Source: Candidatus Thiodiazotropha sp. LNASS1
Lineage (GTDB): Bacteria; Pseudomonadota; Gammaproteobacteria; Chromatiales; Chromatiaceae
Assembly: GCF_964212655.1 (NCBI RefSeq)
Contig: NZ_OZ156465.1
Location: 4,650,001 to 4,714,000, forward strand
Direction: 5' to 3'
Length of the DNA stretch: 64,000 nt
Shown: positions 29,285 to 38,526 of the stretch, piece after piece
Layout: every line of letters begins with the position of its first letter
How positions within the stretch are numbered: the first letter of the stretch is position 1
Translations under genes and position numbers: made by a program
Notes under the pieces: model-generated
Told to the model about the DNA's origin: nothing
The model's input: only the letters and a program-made list of their open reading frames with translations
Database searches by the model: none

Positions 29285-29596
29285 ATGACAAAATCCGAAC
29301 TGATTGAGATTATTGCCAAGGAGCAGAGCCATCTTGCCTATCGTGATGTAGAGTTGGCTGTAAAGTGCATGATTGAGCACATGAGCCAATCCCTGGCATC
29401 GGGTGAGAGAATTGAGATTCGCGGATTTGGGAGCTTTTCACTCCACTACCGGCCGCCAAGGATGGGACGCAACCCAAAAACGGGTAAGACAGTTGCGCTT
29501 TCCGGTAAGTATGTCCCTCACTTCAAGCCCGGTAAGGAGTTGCGGGATCGCGTGAATCAGTCCTACACAGAAAACATCACTGAGCAGGTGGAGTAG
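29285..29596 (+). CDS. ihfB: Integration host factor beta subunit
   Basis: 103 residues from ATG 29285 with GGAG about 11 bases upstream; an upstream extension in frame is not credible. The HU/IHF fold is clear: [36 protein letters not shown] with the DNA-intercalating proline, then [19 protein letters not shown] bends DNA in transcription and recombination. Follows rpsA as in most gammaproteobacteria. Confidence 0.97.
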   Translation: MTKSELIEIIAKEQSHLAYRDVELAVKCMIEHMSQSLASGERIEIRGFGSFSLHYRPPRMGRNPKTGKTVALSGKYVPHFKPGKELRDRVNQSYTENITEQVE

Positions 29597-29625
29597 ATTC
29601 TCCATCGGCTGAAGTTTCGGTGAAT

Positions 29626-29650
29626 GGCGTTTTTTTAATTACGCCTTTTT
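29626..29650 (+). terminator. Terminator after ihfB
   Basis: GGCGT and ACGCC pair around a T-rich loop, followed by TTTTT; positioned between convergent ihfB and phoR. Confidence 0.65.
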
Positions 29651-29668
29651 ATACTCGTTGCCACTCGC

Positions 29669-31048
29669 TTATTCCGGTGATGAGTTCAACAGTTCAGGTT
29701 GGTCACTGGGGAGTTGTTTCGAGGCATCTCGCTCAGCAGAAATCGTAACTGGTTTATCAAGCGATAATTCTTCCGGAAAAGAGCAGGTGAAACTGCTGCC
29801 AACTCCCAACTGACTCGCTATTCTTATTTCGCCATCATGTCGACCGATAATATGTTTGACAATGGCTAATCCCAGTCCTGTGCCCCCGGATTGGCGTGAT
29901 CGCGCCTTATCGACCCGGTAGAAACGTTCGGTCAATCGATGTATATGACGCTCCTCGATTCCCGGCCCGGAATCAGTGACTGTCAGGCAGGCCTCGTTTT
30001 CCAGGTGCAGCCAGGTGACGGTGATCTCTGTGCCGGGGGGTGTATGGATGACGGCATTGAAGACAAGATTCGAGAATGCGCTCGTCAATTCGCTCTCTTC
30101 ACCCAGCAGCCAGAGGTTGTCGTCGACATCCAGATTGATCGTATAACCACCCTTTTGCTCCGCCAACAGCTGTGCCTGATCGATGATTCTGCGCAGTAGA
30201 TCGGGTACGGCGACCGGCTTCTCCGGGGATGGGGCATGTCCAAGCTCGAGTCGGGAAAGTGTAAGCAGATCGTTAATGATGCTGTTCATTCTGTCCGCCT
30301 GCTGAAGCATCAGAGTAAAGGGACGCTCCTGAAACGGCAACATATCATTGTCGGAAAGGTTTTCCAGGTACCCCGCGATAACAGTGAGGGGGGTACGGAG
30401 TTCGTGTGAGACATTCGAGACAAAGTCACGTCTGGTCTGGTTGAGCTTATAGACTTCGGTGATGTCTCTCGCGACTACCAGACGCTGGGCCTTCTTACCA
30501 CCAAATGGTGTAACGCGGAGAGAGATGATCACGGCTTTGTTGCTTGGGGAAGGGAATTCGAGGGGTTTTGAGTAATCGGGATTATTCAGATACTCCGTAA
30601 GATTTTCATGTTTGATGTGTTCTGTGAATGAACTGTTTTCATCCCGTGGCCAGCTTATATTCAACAACTGACCGGCAGCAGGGTTCGCCCATTCAATAAC
30701 GGCGGATTTATTCAGTAATACCAGTCCGTCGGGTATAGAGCTGGTTACCTTTCTGAATCGTGACGCGAAGCGGCTGAGTGTTCTTTTACGTTTTCGGCTT
30801 CTGGAGCGGAACCTCGAGAGCTCTTTATAGATCAGTCCCCAGATATCCGCAGGGTAGGGTGGATCGATCCGCGAACTCCGGTTGATCAGATAGGCGAGCT
30901 TGATCAGGTAGTAACCGTGTTTAGCGAAATAGGCAGCCAATGCCACCGCGATTGCGCTAGGAATCTGCTGCAGCAGATACCCGATAGGCACAAATATCAG
31001 CAGGCTTCCCAGCAGATGATTGATTTCGATTTTCAGATAGCCCTTCAC
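29669..31048 (-). CDS. phoR: Phosphate-regulon sensor histidine kinase
   Basis: 459 residues. N-terminal membrane hairpin (about 9-45), a short linker rich in Arg/Lys, a PAS domain, then HisKA with FVSNVSHELRTPLTVIAGYL and a HATPase domain with N box, DSGPGI and GGTGLGLAIVKHI. Layout and order behind phoB match PhoR, which senses phosphate status through the Pst system (not in this window). The start is GTG at 31048, overlapping the phoB stop as GTGA. Confidence 0.92.
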   Translation of the reverse strand: MKGYLKIEINHLLGSLLIFVPIGYLLQQIPSAIAVALAAYFAKHGYYLIKLAYLINRSSRIDPPYPADIWGLIYKELSRFRSRSRKRKRTLSRFASRFRKVTSSIPDGLVLLNKSAVIEWANPAAGQLLNISWPRDENSSFTEHIKHENLTEYLNNPDYSKPLEFPSPSNKAVIISLRVTPFGGKKAQRLVVARDITEVYKLNQTRRDFVSNVSHELRTPLTVIAGYLENLSDNDMLPFQERPFTLMLQQADRMNSIINDLLTLSRLELGHAPSPEKPVAVPDLLRRIIDQAQLLAEQKGGYTINLDVDDNLWLLGEESELTSAFSNLVFNAVIHTPPGTEITVTWLHLENEACLTVTDSGPGIEERHIHRLTERFYRVDKARSRQSGGTGLGLAIVKHIIGRHDGEIRIASQLGVGSSFTCSFPEELSLDKPVTISAERDASKQLPSDQPELLNSSPE

Positions 31049-31755
31049 GAAGATGGCCGTTTAAGTTGAAAGTTGCCGGGTGAAAATCTATATCCCACAC
31101 TGCGCACGGTTTGCAGAAAATTGTGATGTCCCGATGGAGTGAGCTGCTTTCGCAGGCGTCTTATATGCACATCCACCGTTCTTTCATCCACACTGGCGGT
31201 GACACCCCAAACCTGATCCAGGATCTGGGTTCGGCTAAAGACTCGGTCGGGGTGAGTCATGAAAAAGTAGAGTAAGCGATATTCAGCCGGTGAGAGGTGG
31301 AGTGGGGTGCCGTCAATAGCGACGATATGAAGGCTGGGTTCGATACTCAGGCCGGCAAACTCGATCCCTCTCTCTGTTTGATCGCCACGGTTTCTGCGTA
31401 ATACAGCCTTGATGCGGGCCAACATCTCTCTAGGTGAAAAGGGCTTGGTGATGTAGTCGTCAGCTCCGCTTTCAAGGCCCTTAACCTTGTCCGATTCCTC
31501 AGACCGGGCTGTCAGTAGAATGACAGGGGGTGTATTTGACCGGGCCATTTGTCTCAGCTCTCTGGTCAGGTCGAGTCCTGATCTGCCGGGTAGCATCCAG
31601 TCCATTAGGATCAGGTCGTAGCTTCGCTGGGATAACAGGCGACGGGCGTCTTGGGCATTATCGGCTTCATCAACCCGATATCCCTTGGGTTCGAGGATAA
31701 ATCGAATCATTTCCCGAACCTCGGGTTCATCTTCTACCATCAGTATGCATTGCAT
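31045..31755 (-). CDS. phoB: Phosphate-regulon response regulator
   Basis: 236 residues. Receiver domain with EDE at the start, phospho-acceptor in LMDWMLPGRSG and the conserved KPF. OmpR-type winged-helix output with RVFSRTQILDQVWG and ERTVDVHIRRLRKQL. It activates pho genes in phosphate starvation. It is translationally coupled to phoR; ppk and two phosphoglycerate-type enzymes follow nearby. Confidence 0.94.
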   Translation of the reverse strand: MQCILMVEDEPEVREMIRFILEPKGYRVDEADNAQDARRLLSQRSYDLILMDWMLPGRSGLDLTRELRQMARSNTPPVILLTARSEESDKVKGLESGADDYITKPFSPREMLARIKAVLRRNRGDQTERGIEFAGLSIEPSLHIVAIDGTPLHLSPAEYRLLYFFMTHPDRVFSRTQILDQVWGVTASVDERTVDVHIRRLRKQLTPSGHHNFLQTVRSVGYRFSPGNFQLKRPSS

Positions 31756-32115
31756 CTATCTGTGCACCAAGCTAGGGCCTGTCAACAATAGTCCAGCAGG
31801 CCCAAAATACTATCTTATGGAAGTGACTGCTGGATCGGGGCTGAATCCTGCCCATCTCCTCGTGAGATGCGCACTCTTATTTTGAGTTCATGGATTGTTG
31901 CGCGGATAATTTTATTGCCCGTGTTTATACTGTAATGTCAATTATATGTTATACATGAAGAATATCACTTATATTTTGACCTTTTTACTGGGTAGTATTG
32001 CGCCATGAAATATAATGAATATATTAAATGGCGGTGCTGCATACTTGTGATTCAATGTCTTACCAGTGATAATTACAGGCTGGGCCTAAACGGGCGAGAT
32101 ACATAAAGACACTTC
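31756..32115. other. 360-bp AT-rich gap with a decayed repeat end
   Basis: Divergent promoter region between phoB and the CNNM gene. At 31772-31804 CTAGGGCCTGTCAAC and AGCAGGCCC form a degenerate copy of the dispersed repeat end. The rest, especially 31900-32060, is very AT-rich and may hold promoters for both genes. I looked for a Pho box (two CTGTCAT repeats 4 bp apart) and found only a weak CTGTAATGTCAAT near 31930. No gene seen. Confidence 0.45.
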
Positions 32116-33390
32116 GTGGAAAGTTACCTTATTCTAGCGCTGCTGCTGGTGCTCTCTGGCGTTTTTTCTGGTTCAGAGACTGCCTTGATAAACCTGTCGA
32201 TGGCTCGTGCGGAAGCCTTGTACAGAGAGGGCAGGAGGGGTGCTCAAGCCCTCTATCTGCTGAAAAAAGATCCGAGCCGCATGCTGATTACTATCCTGAT
32301 CGGCAACAATGTGGTCAACATCGCGGCGTCTGCGATGGCAACGGTCATTGCAACCGACTATTTTGGTGACACCGGCCCCGGTATCGCCGTGGGTGTGTTG
32401 ACCATCCTGATCCTGGTGTTCGGCGAGATAACGCCCAAGAGCCTGGCCACCCGTTTTTCAGAACGCATCTCGTTATTTATCGCCCCGCTGATCGTCGGTT
32501 TCATGCGCCTCATCTACCCGCTGGTGTGGCTGTTCTTGCAGTTTACAAACTGGGTGCAATCGTCGACCAAAGCCATGGATGATCCGCTGGTGACGGAGCA
32601 CGAGGTAATTACCTTGATTGAGCATGGTGAGGAAGAGGGAGTCATCGATACCGGTGAGCGGGAGATGATTGAGCGCATCTTCAATTTCAATGATCTGAAG
32701 GCCGAGGATGTCATGACTCCCAGAAGACAGGTATTCCGCATTGACGGTCGGCGCTCGCTGCGTGATGTGTTGCCCGGGATCATGCGGGAGAACTTTTCAC
32801 GCATTCCCCTCTACAAGGAGGATCCGGATGAGATCGTCAGCATGGTTCTGGTGCGTGATCTGATCAAGAATATCGTATCCGGTGAGTTGGACATCCCCAT
32901 TTCCGACCTGGGCCAGGAACCCCTGTACACCCCATCCAATACAACGATTGATGAGCTGGTACGTAAGCTTAAGCTTAAAAGCATTCATCTTGCGGTGGTG
33001 GTTGATGAGCACGGTGCAATGATCGGCGTGGTTTCGTTAGAGGATATGTTGGAAGAGCTGGTGGGTGAGATATATGACGAGACTGATGAAAAACCCAATG
33101 ATTTGATGGTCTTGGGGGGTGGCAAGGTGCTGGTGCAAGGTACCGCTGAACTACGCGTCGTTGAAGAGTATTACGATATGGATATCCCCGGTAAGCCAAC
33201 CGATACCATCAATCGATGGTTGCTCAAGCACACGGAAAGGATCCCCGAAAAGGATGAGAAATTCGAATTGGACGGTTTTGAGGTGCGTGTTCAGGACGCA
33301 TCCCTGCGACGCATACATCAAGTGGTTCTACGGCGGATAATCGCCACCAATCAGGATGATCTCACTGCAGATGTTCAGGACAGTTCCTGA
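32116..33390 (+). CDS. CNNM/CorC family membrane protein with CBS domains
   Basis: 424 residues. A DUF21 membrane domain with four hydrophobic segments (GVFSGSETALINLSMAR; ILIGNNVVNIAASA; VFGEITPKSLATRFSE) is followed by paired CBS domains (EDVMTPRR; VVDEHGAMIGVVSLEDMLEELVGEI) and the small CorC_HlyC domain at the end. Members export or balance Mg2+ and other divalent cations. GTG start at 32116 with a weak upstream site. Its last 16 bp overlap the convergent ppk gene. Confidence 0.9.
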   Translation: MESYLILALLLVLSGVFSGSETALINLSMARAEALYREGRRGAQALYLLKKDPSRMLITILIGNNVVNIAASAMATVIATDYFGDTGPGIAVGVLTILILVFGEITPKSLATRFSERISLFIAPLIVGFMRLIYPLVWLFLQFTNWVQSSTKAMDDPLVTEHEVITLIEHGEEEGVIDTGEREMIERIFNFNDLKAEDVMTPRRQVFRIDGRRSLRDVLPGIMRENFSRIPLYKEDPDEIVSMVLVRDLIKNIVSGELDIPISDLGQEPLYTPSNTTIDELVRKLKLKSIHLAVVVDEHGAMIGVVSLEDMLEELVGEIYDETDEKPNDLMVLGGGKVLVQGTAELRVVEEYYDMDIPGKPTDTINRWLLKHTERIPEKDEKFELDGFEVRVQDASLRRIHQVVLRRIIATNQDDLTADVQDSS

Positions 33391-35597
33391 TTGCTTCTGA
33401 GACGCTGTTTGAAATGGTTCATGAGCTTCTCGCGCATACGTTTTTCCCGATGTTTCTTGGCTGCATCCAAACGCCGTTCAACCACACCGATAAGCGTTTC
33501 CTGACAGTTGAGTGAAGTTTCACCGCTATCGGGTATGCGCCGTACGTAGGTGCCGTCGGACTGCATATCCCAGGCGCTATGCTTGTCACCCAGCTGCACA
33601 TCGAGAATCAAACGCAGTTCCTGGCGCAGTGCCGGTGATTCCACCGGGGTCAGTACCTCTACCCGCTGCATCAGATTACGTTGCATCATGTCGGCGGAAC
33701 CGATGAAATACTCTTCGTCGCCACCATTGAGAAAGTAGATGATGCGCGCATGTTCCAAGAATCTTCCGACTATGCTGATTACGCTGCTGCTTTCGCTCAG
33801 CCCGGGAATGCCGGGACGGAAACGACAGGTATCTCTGACGATAAGATCAACCTTGACCCCAACCTGGGTGGCCTTATAGAGGGCCTTGACGATATCGTGA
33901 TCCTCGAGGGCATTCATCTTCATCTGGATATGCCCGGGATGTCCCTCGTCATGCAGTCTGATCTCTCGTTCGATCTTCTCCACAAGAGACTGTTTTAAGG
34001 TATAGGGAGCTGCCAGAATCTTACGGTAGCTGGGAGGCGGTGAATAGCCGGTCAGATAGTTGAACAGCTCTGTCAGATCCTTACCGGTATCCTCATCGCA
34101 TCCAAGCACCCCCAGATCCGTATAAAGCCTGGCGGTGCCGGCGTGGTAATTACCCGTGCCGATATGGTAGTAGCGACGCAACTGGGAGTAGTCCTTGCGG
34201 ATCACCATGATCAATTTGCTGTGTGTCTTCAGCCCCAGAACACCATAGGTGACATGGATGCCTGCCTGTTCCAAACGTCTCGCCCAGCGTATATTGGCGG
34301 CTTCATCGAAGCGTGCCTTGAGTTCTACCAGCACCGCTACCTGCTTGCCGTTGCGGGCCGCTTTTATCAGGGAGTCGAGTACATTGCCTTCGGCTGATGT
34401 ACGATAGAGGGTCATCTTGATCGCCAGAACCTTGGGATCCTCCGCCGCCGTGCGCAGGAAGCGCTCCACTGTGGTGGTAAAGGACTCATAGGGGTGCTGC
34501 AGCAACAGAGATCCATGCTCTCTGATGATATGAAAGATATTGCGTCGGTCATGTGCCAACTGAGGATGGTCGGATGGGTAGTGGGGTGGATTGCGGAGCT
34601 CTGGAATGTTCAAGGTGGCGATTTCAAACAGGTCTCGAAGAGCCATCATACGATTGATTTCAAATACATCCTGCTCCTGATCGAGACCAAGTTCTGCAGC
34701 CAGCATCCCGCGATGCGTGGGATTCATTCCCGCAGAGACCTCCAACCTTACAATCGGTGCAAAGTGACGTTCACGCAATTCTGTTTCAATGGCTTCCAAC
34801 AGGTCGCTGGCCGACTCCTGGTCCAACTCCAGGTTGGCGTTTCGCGTGACCCGGAACAGATCGCATGATTCAATCTTCATGCCGGGAAACAGCATATCGA
34901 GGTTGTTTGCGATCAGGTTGTCGAGGGTAACGAAAGTGTAATCCTCATCCACCTGGATCAAGCGTGGTGAGACATCCTTGCTGACCGGTACCTTTACCCT
35001 TGCCATATGCAGGTCGTAACCACTGGGAAAACGGAGTGTGACCAACAGGTTGAGCGTTTGGTTGGAGATAAAGGGAAAGGGATGGCTCGGATCCATCGCC
35101 AATGGCGTCAGCATCGGGAAGATGTTCTGCTGAAAATGTTCACGGAGGGTTTGTTGCTGGGTCGCGTCCAGGGCCTCGTATTGGGTGATACGAATTCCGG
35201 CTTCCTCCAGTGCGGTCTGCAGTTCATGATAGATACGCTGTTGCGCCTGCTGGATCTCGAATATTACTGTGTGGCACTCGATCAATTGTTGCTGTGGGGT
35301 CCTGCCGTCTACCGTTGTAGTGGTGAGGCCTGCAGCAAGTTGTTGCTTAAGACCGCCTATGCGTTTCATGAAAAACTCATCCAGATTGCGGCTGACGATG
35401 GCGAGGAATTTAACCCTTTCCAGCAATGGATTTTTCTCCACCTCGGCCTCATTCAGCACCCGGCGATTGAAAGCGAGCCAGGTCAGCTCCCTGTTCAGAT
35501 AGAGACTGGAGTCGTTCAGATCGATGTCGGAGACCGGTTCAACCTCATTGCCGGTCTGGCTGTTTGTGTCGATGGTTGCTTGATCGGGTTGGGACAT
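33375..35597 (-). CDS. ppk1: Polyphosphate kinase 1
   Basis: 740 residues, full length. N-terminal YLNRELTWLAFNRRVL and SRNLDEFFMKR; the ATP/active-site region with the phosphorylated histidine in VLGLKTHSKLIMV; the second histidine region near FLEHARI and the arginines of MQRNLMQRVEVLTPV. Reversibly makes polyphosphate from ATP. Close to phoBR, though PhoB control is not shown by a recognisable box. Convergent with, and overlapping, the CNNM gene. Confidence 0.97.
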   Translation of the reverse strand: MSQPDQATIDTNSQTGNEVEPVSDIDLNDSSLYLNRELTWLAFNRRVLNEAEVEKNPLLERVKFLAIVSRNLDEFFMKRIGGLKQQLAAGLTTTTVDGRTPQQQLIECHTVIFEIQQAQQRIYHELQTALEEAGIRITQYEALDATQQQTLREHFQQNIFPMLTPLAMDPSHPFPFISNQTLNLLVTLRFPSGYDLHMARVKVPVSKDVSPRLIQVDEDYTFVTLDNLIANNLDMLFPGMKIESCDLFRVTRNANLELDQESASDLLEAIETELRERHFAPIVRLEVSAGMNPTHRGMLAAELGLDQEQDVFEINRMMALRDLFEIATLNIPELRNPPHYPSDHPQLAHDRRNIFHIIREHGSLLLQHPYESFTTTVERFLRTAAEDPKVLAIKMTLYRTSAEGNVLDSLIKAARNGKQVAVLVELKARFDEAANIRWARRLEQAGIHVTYGVLGLKTHSKLIMVIRKDYSQLRRYYHIGTGNYHAGTARLYTDLGVLGCDEDTGKDLTELFNYLTGYSPPPSYRKILAAPYTLKQSLVEKIEREIRLHDEGHPGHIQMKMNALEDHDIVKALYKATQVGVKVDLIVRDTCRFRPGIPGLSESSSVISIVGRFLEHARIIYFLNGGDEEYFIGSADMMQRNLMQRVEVLTPVESPALRQELRLILDVQLGDKHSAWDMQSDGTYVRRIPDSGETSLNCQETLIGVVERRLDAAKKHREKRMREKLMNHFKQRLRSNQELS

Positions 35598-35760
35598 GGC
35601 AATAGATATAGTCAGGTTGGGTGGATATCACATTCCATACTTTTATAAAGTATAGGCATCCCGACCGACCTTGCCAGGCAGATTACCATGAAATATTGTA
35701 CAAATACCTTTGCCGGACTCAGCTATAGCATGCGGCTATTGCACGGTTGCATGGCGCGAT

Positions 35761-37035
35761 TCAGAGAATAAAAATACTGTCTTTCGGTCTGAAATTCTCC
35801 AATTGATTCATCTGGTCAAGCATGGATAGCAGAAAGCCGCTGCTATTGATGCGTCCCAGACCGCCGGTATTGCAGGCGAGTTCGGAAAATTCCAGGCAAC
35901 CATCCACTCTGCCGCGAGGATTATAGATCAGACTGGGTATGGGGTCTCCGGTATGACGGCCGGTATTGGTATCGGTGCAGTGATCGGCAGTTATGGCAAT
36001 CACCAGTGAATCATTGATCAGCGGGGCTATGGCGTCATCGATTTTCAACAACATCTCCCGTTTACCGGTGGGATTGAGATCATGTGAGTAGATGTCGGTG
36101 GCTTTGATATGCAGATAGACCATGTCGTGATCATCAAGTGCACTTATCGTGGTTTTTACCTTGGCATGCAAATCCGTATTGTGGTCGGCGGTAAAACGGT
36201 CATGCGTAAAAAGGTCATAACCCAGTAACCTGCCAAGCCCCAGTACCGTACTCTCGCCGGATATCACTGCGGTTTTGAGCTTGAGCTGATTAAGCAGGGG
36301 TTTGACTTTCGGTAGCGTACCGGGTCCTCTACAGATAATGCCATTGGCGGGTGGTAGGTTATTATCAATTCTTTGGCGATTTACCGGATGTTCGGAGAGC
36401 TTCTCATAAATGATCTCCATCAACCGATTCACCGCACTGGCGGTCATCACCGCTGCGCTGTCTGATGGGTCATTGGGAAGGCAGGTGAGCAGGCCCTTGG
36501 TCTTGAACTGGTTGCCGGGATCGGTGTTGGATATGTCATGGGAGAGGCCGCAGCCCTCCATTTGCAATACGACACGGTGTTGGGTTGCCGGGTGCAGGCT
36601 GGCTATTATGCCATCACCCAAATCGACCTGGCCTATCGCAGCAGTCAGGGATTCAGTGCCCGTGTTGATCCTGCCCGCTCTGCGGTCAAGAATATCGTAG
36701 CGATCCTTACGCTTTTTCAAGGTGGCGAAATTGCAGCGGAAATAGAGCGCCTGATCGTTATCGTTCAGACCGACTCCGGATGCCTCTATAGGACCCCGTG
36801 CCAATTTCATTGTATGCTGTTTGGATAGCCCGAATAAGAGACAGATGCCGGTATGTGTACCCACTGGCATGCCGGGGAAGAGCGGATCGACAAGACCGCA
36901 TTGCCCCGCACTCGCCAATCCATCCATATTCGGCGTATCGGCCACTTCAAGTGGTGTTTTGCCACCGAATGCAGGAATTCCTCGATCGCCAAGACCGTCA
37001 AGGATGATCATCACTCCTTTTTGGGTTGTCAACAA
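35761..37035 (-). CDS. ApgM-like phosphoglycerate mutase homologue with Thr nucleophile
   Basis: 424 residues of the alkaline-phosphatase superfamily, closest in layout to the archaeal-type cofactor-independent phosphoglycerate mutase (ApgM). Metal-site motifs are kept: IILDGLGDRG (D13), HIKATDIYSHDLNPTGK and TADHCTDTNTGRHTGDPIP; the ARGPIEASGVGL segment also matches. At the catalytic Ser-Asp of ApgM (PGSDT in archaeal proteins, from memory) this protein reads VGTHTG (T60, H61). A Thr nucleophile is known in phosphopentomutase and other superfamily members, so the reaction may differ. The 2-phosphoglycerate kinase gene lies 167 bp upstream on the same strand and ppk lies downstream. Confidence 0.8.
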   Translation of the reverse strand: MLTTQKGVMIILDGLGDRGIPAFGGKTPLEVADTPNMDGLASAGQCGLVDPLFPGMPVGTHTGICLLFGLSKQHTMKLARGPIEASGVGLNDNDQALYFRCNFATLKKRKDRYDILDRRAGRINTGTESLTAAIGQVDLGDGIIASLHPATQHRVVLQMEGCGLSHDISNTDPGNQFKTKGLLTCLPNDPSDSAAVMTASAVNRLMEIIYEKLSEHPVNRQRIDNNLPPANGIICRGPGTLPKVKPLLNQLKLKTAVISGESTVLGLGRLLGYDLFTHDRFTADHNTDLHAKVKTTISALDDHDMVYLHIKATDIYSHDLNPTGKREMLLKIDDAIAPLINDSLVIAITADHCTDTNTGRHTGDPIPSLIYNPRGRVDGCLEFSELACNTGGLGRINSSGFLLSMLDQMNQLENFRPKDSIFIL

Positions 37036-37202
37036 GGGTTTGCTCCACTAGTCTGCATTTTACCGGTGTTTCTACCTTATGGTTTCAATACTAAATAGGA
37101 CAGACTGTCGTATGGCCGCCATTCCCTGAAAGCTAGTAACATAATTAATGTCTATGATTATTCCAATTGAGTATGGTCCGCCTGATGAGGAATACGGGTT
37201 TG

Positions 37203-38396
37203 TTATTCTGTGCCGAAAACGTCCTCAACCTTAGCATGAAAATCCTTCTGTAACACCTCGATAATGGAGCGCATTACGCGATCCGTGGTTTTATCTCTAT
37301 CATCATTCATTATGATCGGGATGGCGTTGTTGTCAGCTTCGGAAAGCAGGTGTGACTGGAGCATCCATATCGATTCAAAATTCGAAAGATAATCACTCTG
37401 AGCATTTCTCACAGGGGCACTGACGCCCCGGTCTTTCAATTGGTGTTTCAGTCTGTCCTGCTTCAGTACCGCCAGCATGATCGGAACGATAACCGCACTC
37501 TTTTCATCCTTGAACCGCTTCACCAGGGCGGGTGAGACATGAACGCCTTCAAGTATCAGGGAGACCTGCTCATTCAAGGCACGCTGTATCACGGCTTCGC
37601 AAGGGACGGATACCAGCTCAGCCTGGTGTATAAAGCCATGGATCATTCTCTCTTCAGGCGGTTCCTTGGAGTCATCAGAGCCGGGGATTTTGCGCCAGGC
37701 ATTAAATGAGGAGGTATGCAGTTCAGGGAGAAGTTTTATCGGCACCATCATACGCATGACCTCCCTGAGCATATCGGTGGATTGAGTCCGAATGATATTC
37801 AACCGGTGTGCCACCTCGGTTGCGACGGTGCTCTTGCCGCAACCGGTCGTGCCGCCTATCAGGAGTATCAGGGGACGTTGTGTATGTTTGTAATCGACCC
37901 ATACCAGATAGCGCTTTGCAGCCTCTTTGCCGTAGTGTTGTTTCAGTTTATCGTAAGTCAGTCTTCCGATAGTGCTGCTATCAACGGCATCTTGATAGGA
38001 TTCAGCTAAATCTTTATAGACATTCTGTGTAATGTAGGCTGCCTTGTCAGAGCCGAGACCGCTGGACTCGAGTGTGCGCCTATGCTCAATCATAGAGAAA
38101 GGCATGAGGTTGTCTTTATGGTCGCGTACGAAGATCTTCGTGGCGGCAGGATAGATGGTCTCGTAGTTCTCTATAACCTCTTTTTCATCCATCTTCTGCA
38201 GTTCAGACAAAACTATTTTGCGCAGCTCTTCGGTGGTGATCTCATCAACGTTGTTGATCTGCTGCCGAATATCGGATGAGAGCTGGTACGCTGTTTCAAA
38301 AGCAAGCCCGGCATCGGTCAGAGAGCGAGTCAGGATACCTCTGAGAAACGGTGTTCTTATATCATCCGATCTATCGAATACGAGTGTTTTTGCCAT
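37203..38396 (-). CDS. 2-phosphoglycerate kinase homologue with ATP-cone domain
   Basis: 397 residues. The N-terminus (LVFDRSDDIRTPFLRGILTRSLTDAGLAFETAYQLS) is ATP-cone-like, and a second similar stretch follows around residues 85-125. The kinase domain has P-loop LIGGTTGCGKSTVATEVA. It resembles 2-phosphoglycerate kinase of methanogens, which makes 2,3-bisphosphoglycerate, the precursor of cyclic 2,3-diphosphoglycerate. No cyclising synthetase gene is visible here. It precedes the ApgM-like gene on the same strand, suggesting a shared phosphoglycerate-type substrate. Confidence 0.8.
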   Translation of the reverse strand: MAKTLVFDRSDDIRTPFLRGILTRSLTDAGLAFETAYQLSSDIRQQINNVDEITTEELRKIVLSELQKMDEKEVIENYETIYPAATKIFVRDHKDNLMPFSMIEHRRTLESSGLGSDKAAYITQNVYKDLAESYQDAVDSSTIGRLTYDKLKQHYGKEAAKRYLVWVDYKHTQRPLILLIGGTTGCGKSTVATEVAHRLNIIRTQSTDMLREVMRMMVPIKLLPELHTSSFNAWRKIPGSDDSKEPPEERMIHGFIHQAELVSVPCEAVIQRALNEQVSLILEGVHVSPALVKRFKDEKSAVIVPIMLAVLKQDRLKHQLKDRGVSAPVRNAQSDYLSNFESIWMLQSHLLSEADNNAIPIIMNDDRDKTTDRVMRSIIEVLQKDFHAKVEDVFGTE

Positions 38397-38414
38397 ATTG
38401 GTGTTAACCAGGCA

Positions 38415-38519
38415 ACTAGGGCCTGTCTTTCTTGAAGATATACCAGTCAGGGGTTTCAGACTGCTACTGTAGCACTCCTTGGGTTGATTTTGATATTAGG
38501 GCCTGTTAACAGGCCCTAG
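38415..38519. repeat. Two repeat ends, one a perfect joined-end palindrome
   Basis: CTAGGGCCTGTC at 38416 is one end of the dispersed element. At 38500-38515 GGCCTGTTAACAGGCC is two ends joined head to head with nothing between them, flanked by TTAG and CTAG; the symmetry covers 38497-38518. It lies just beyond the stop of the PP2C gene and before the 2-phosphoglycerate kinase start, so it may act as a terminator or be an excision scar. Confidence 0.7.
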
Positions 38520-38526
38520 CAAGGGC

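Noticed and set aside
31900-31960. Possible Pho box upstream of phoB
   Set aside because: Only CTGTAATGTCAAT is seen; there is no second 7-bp repeat at the required spacing.
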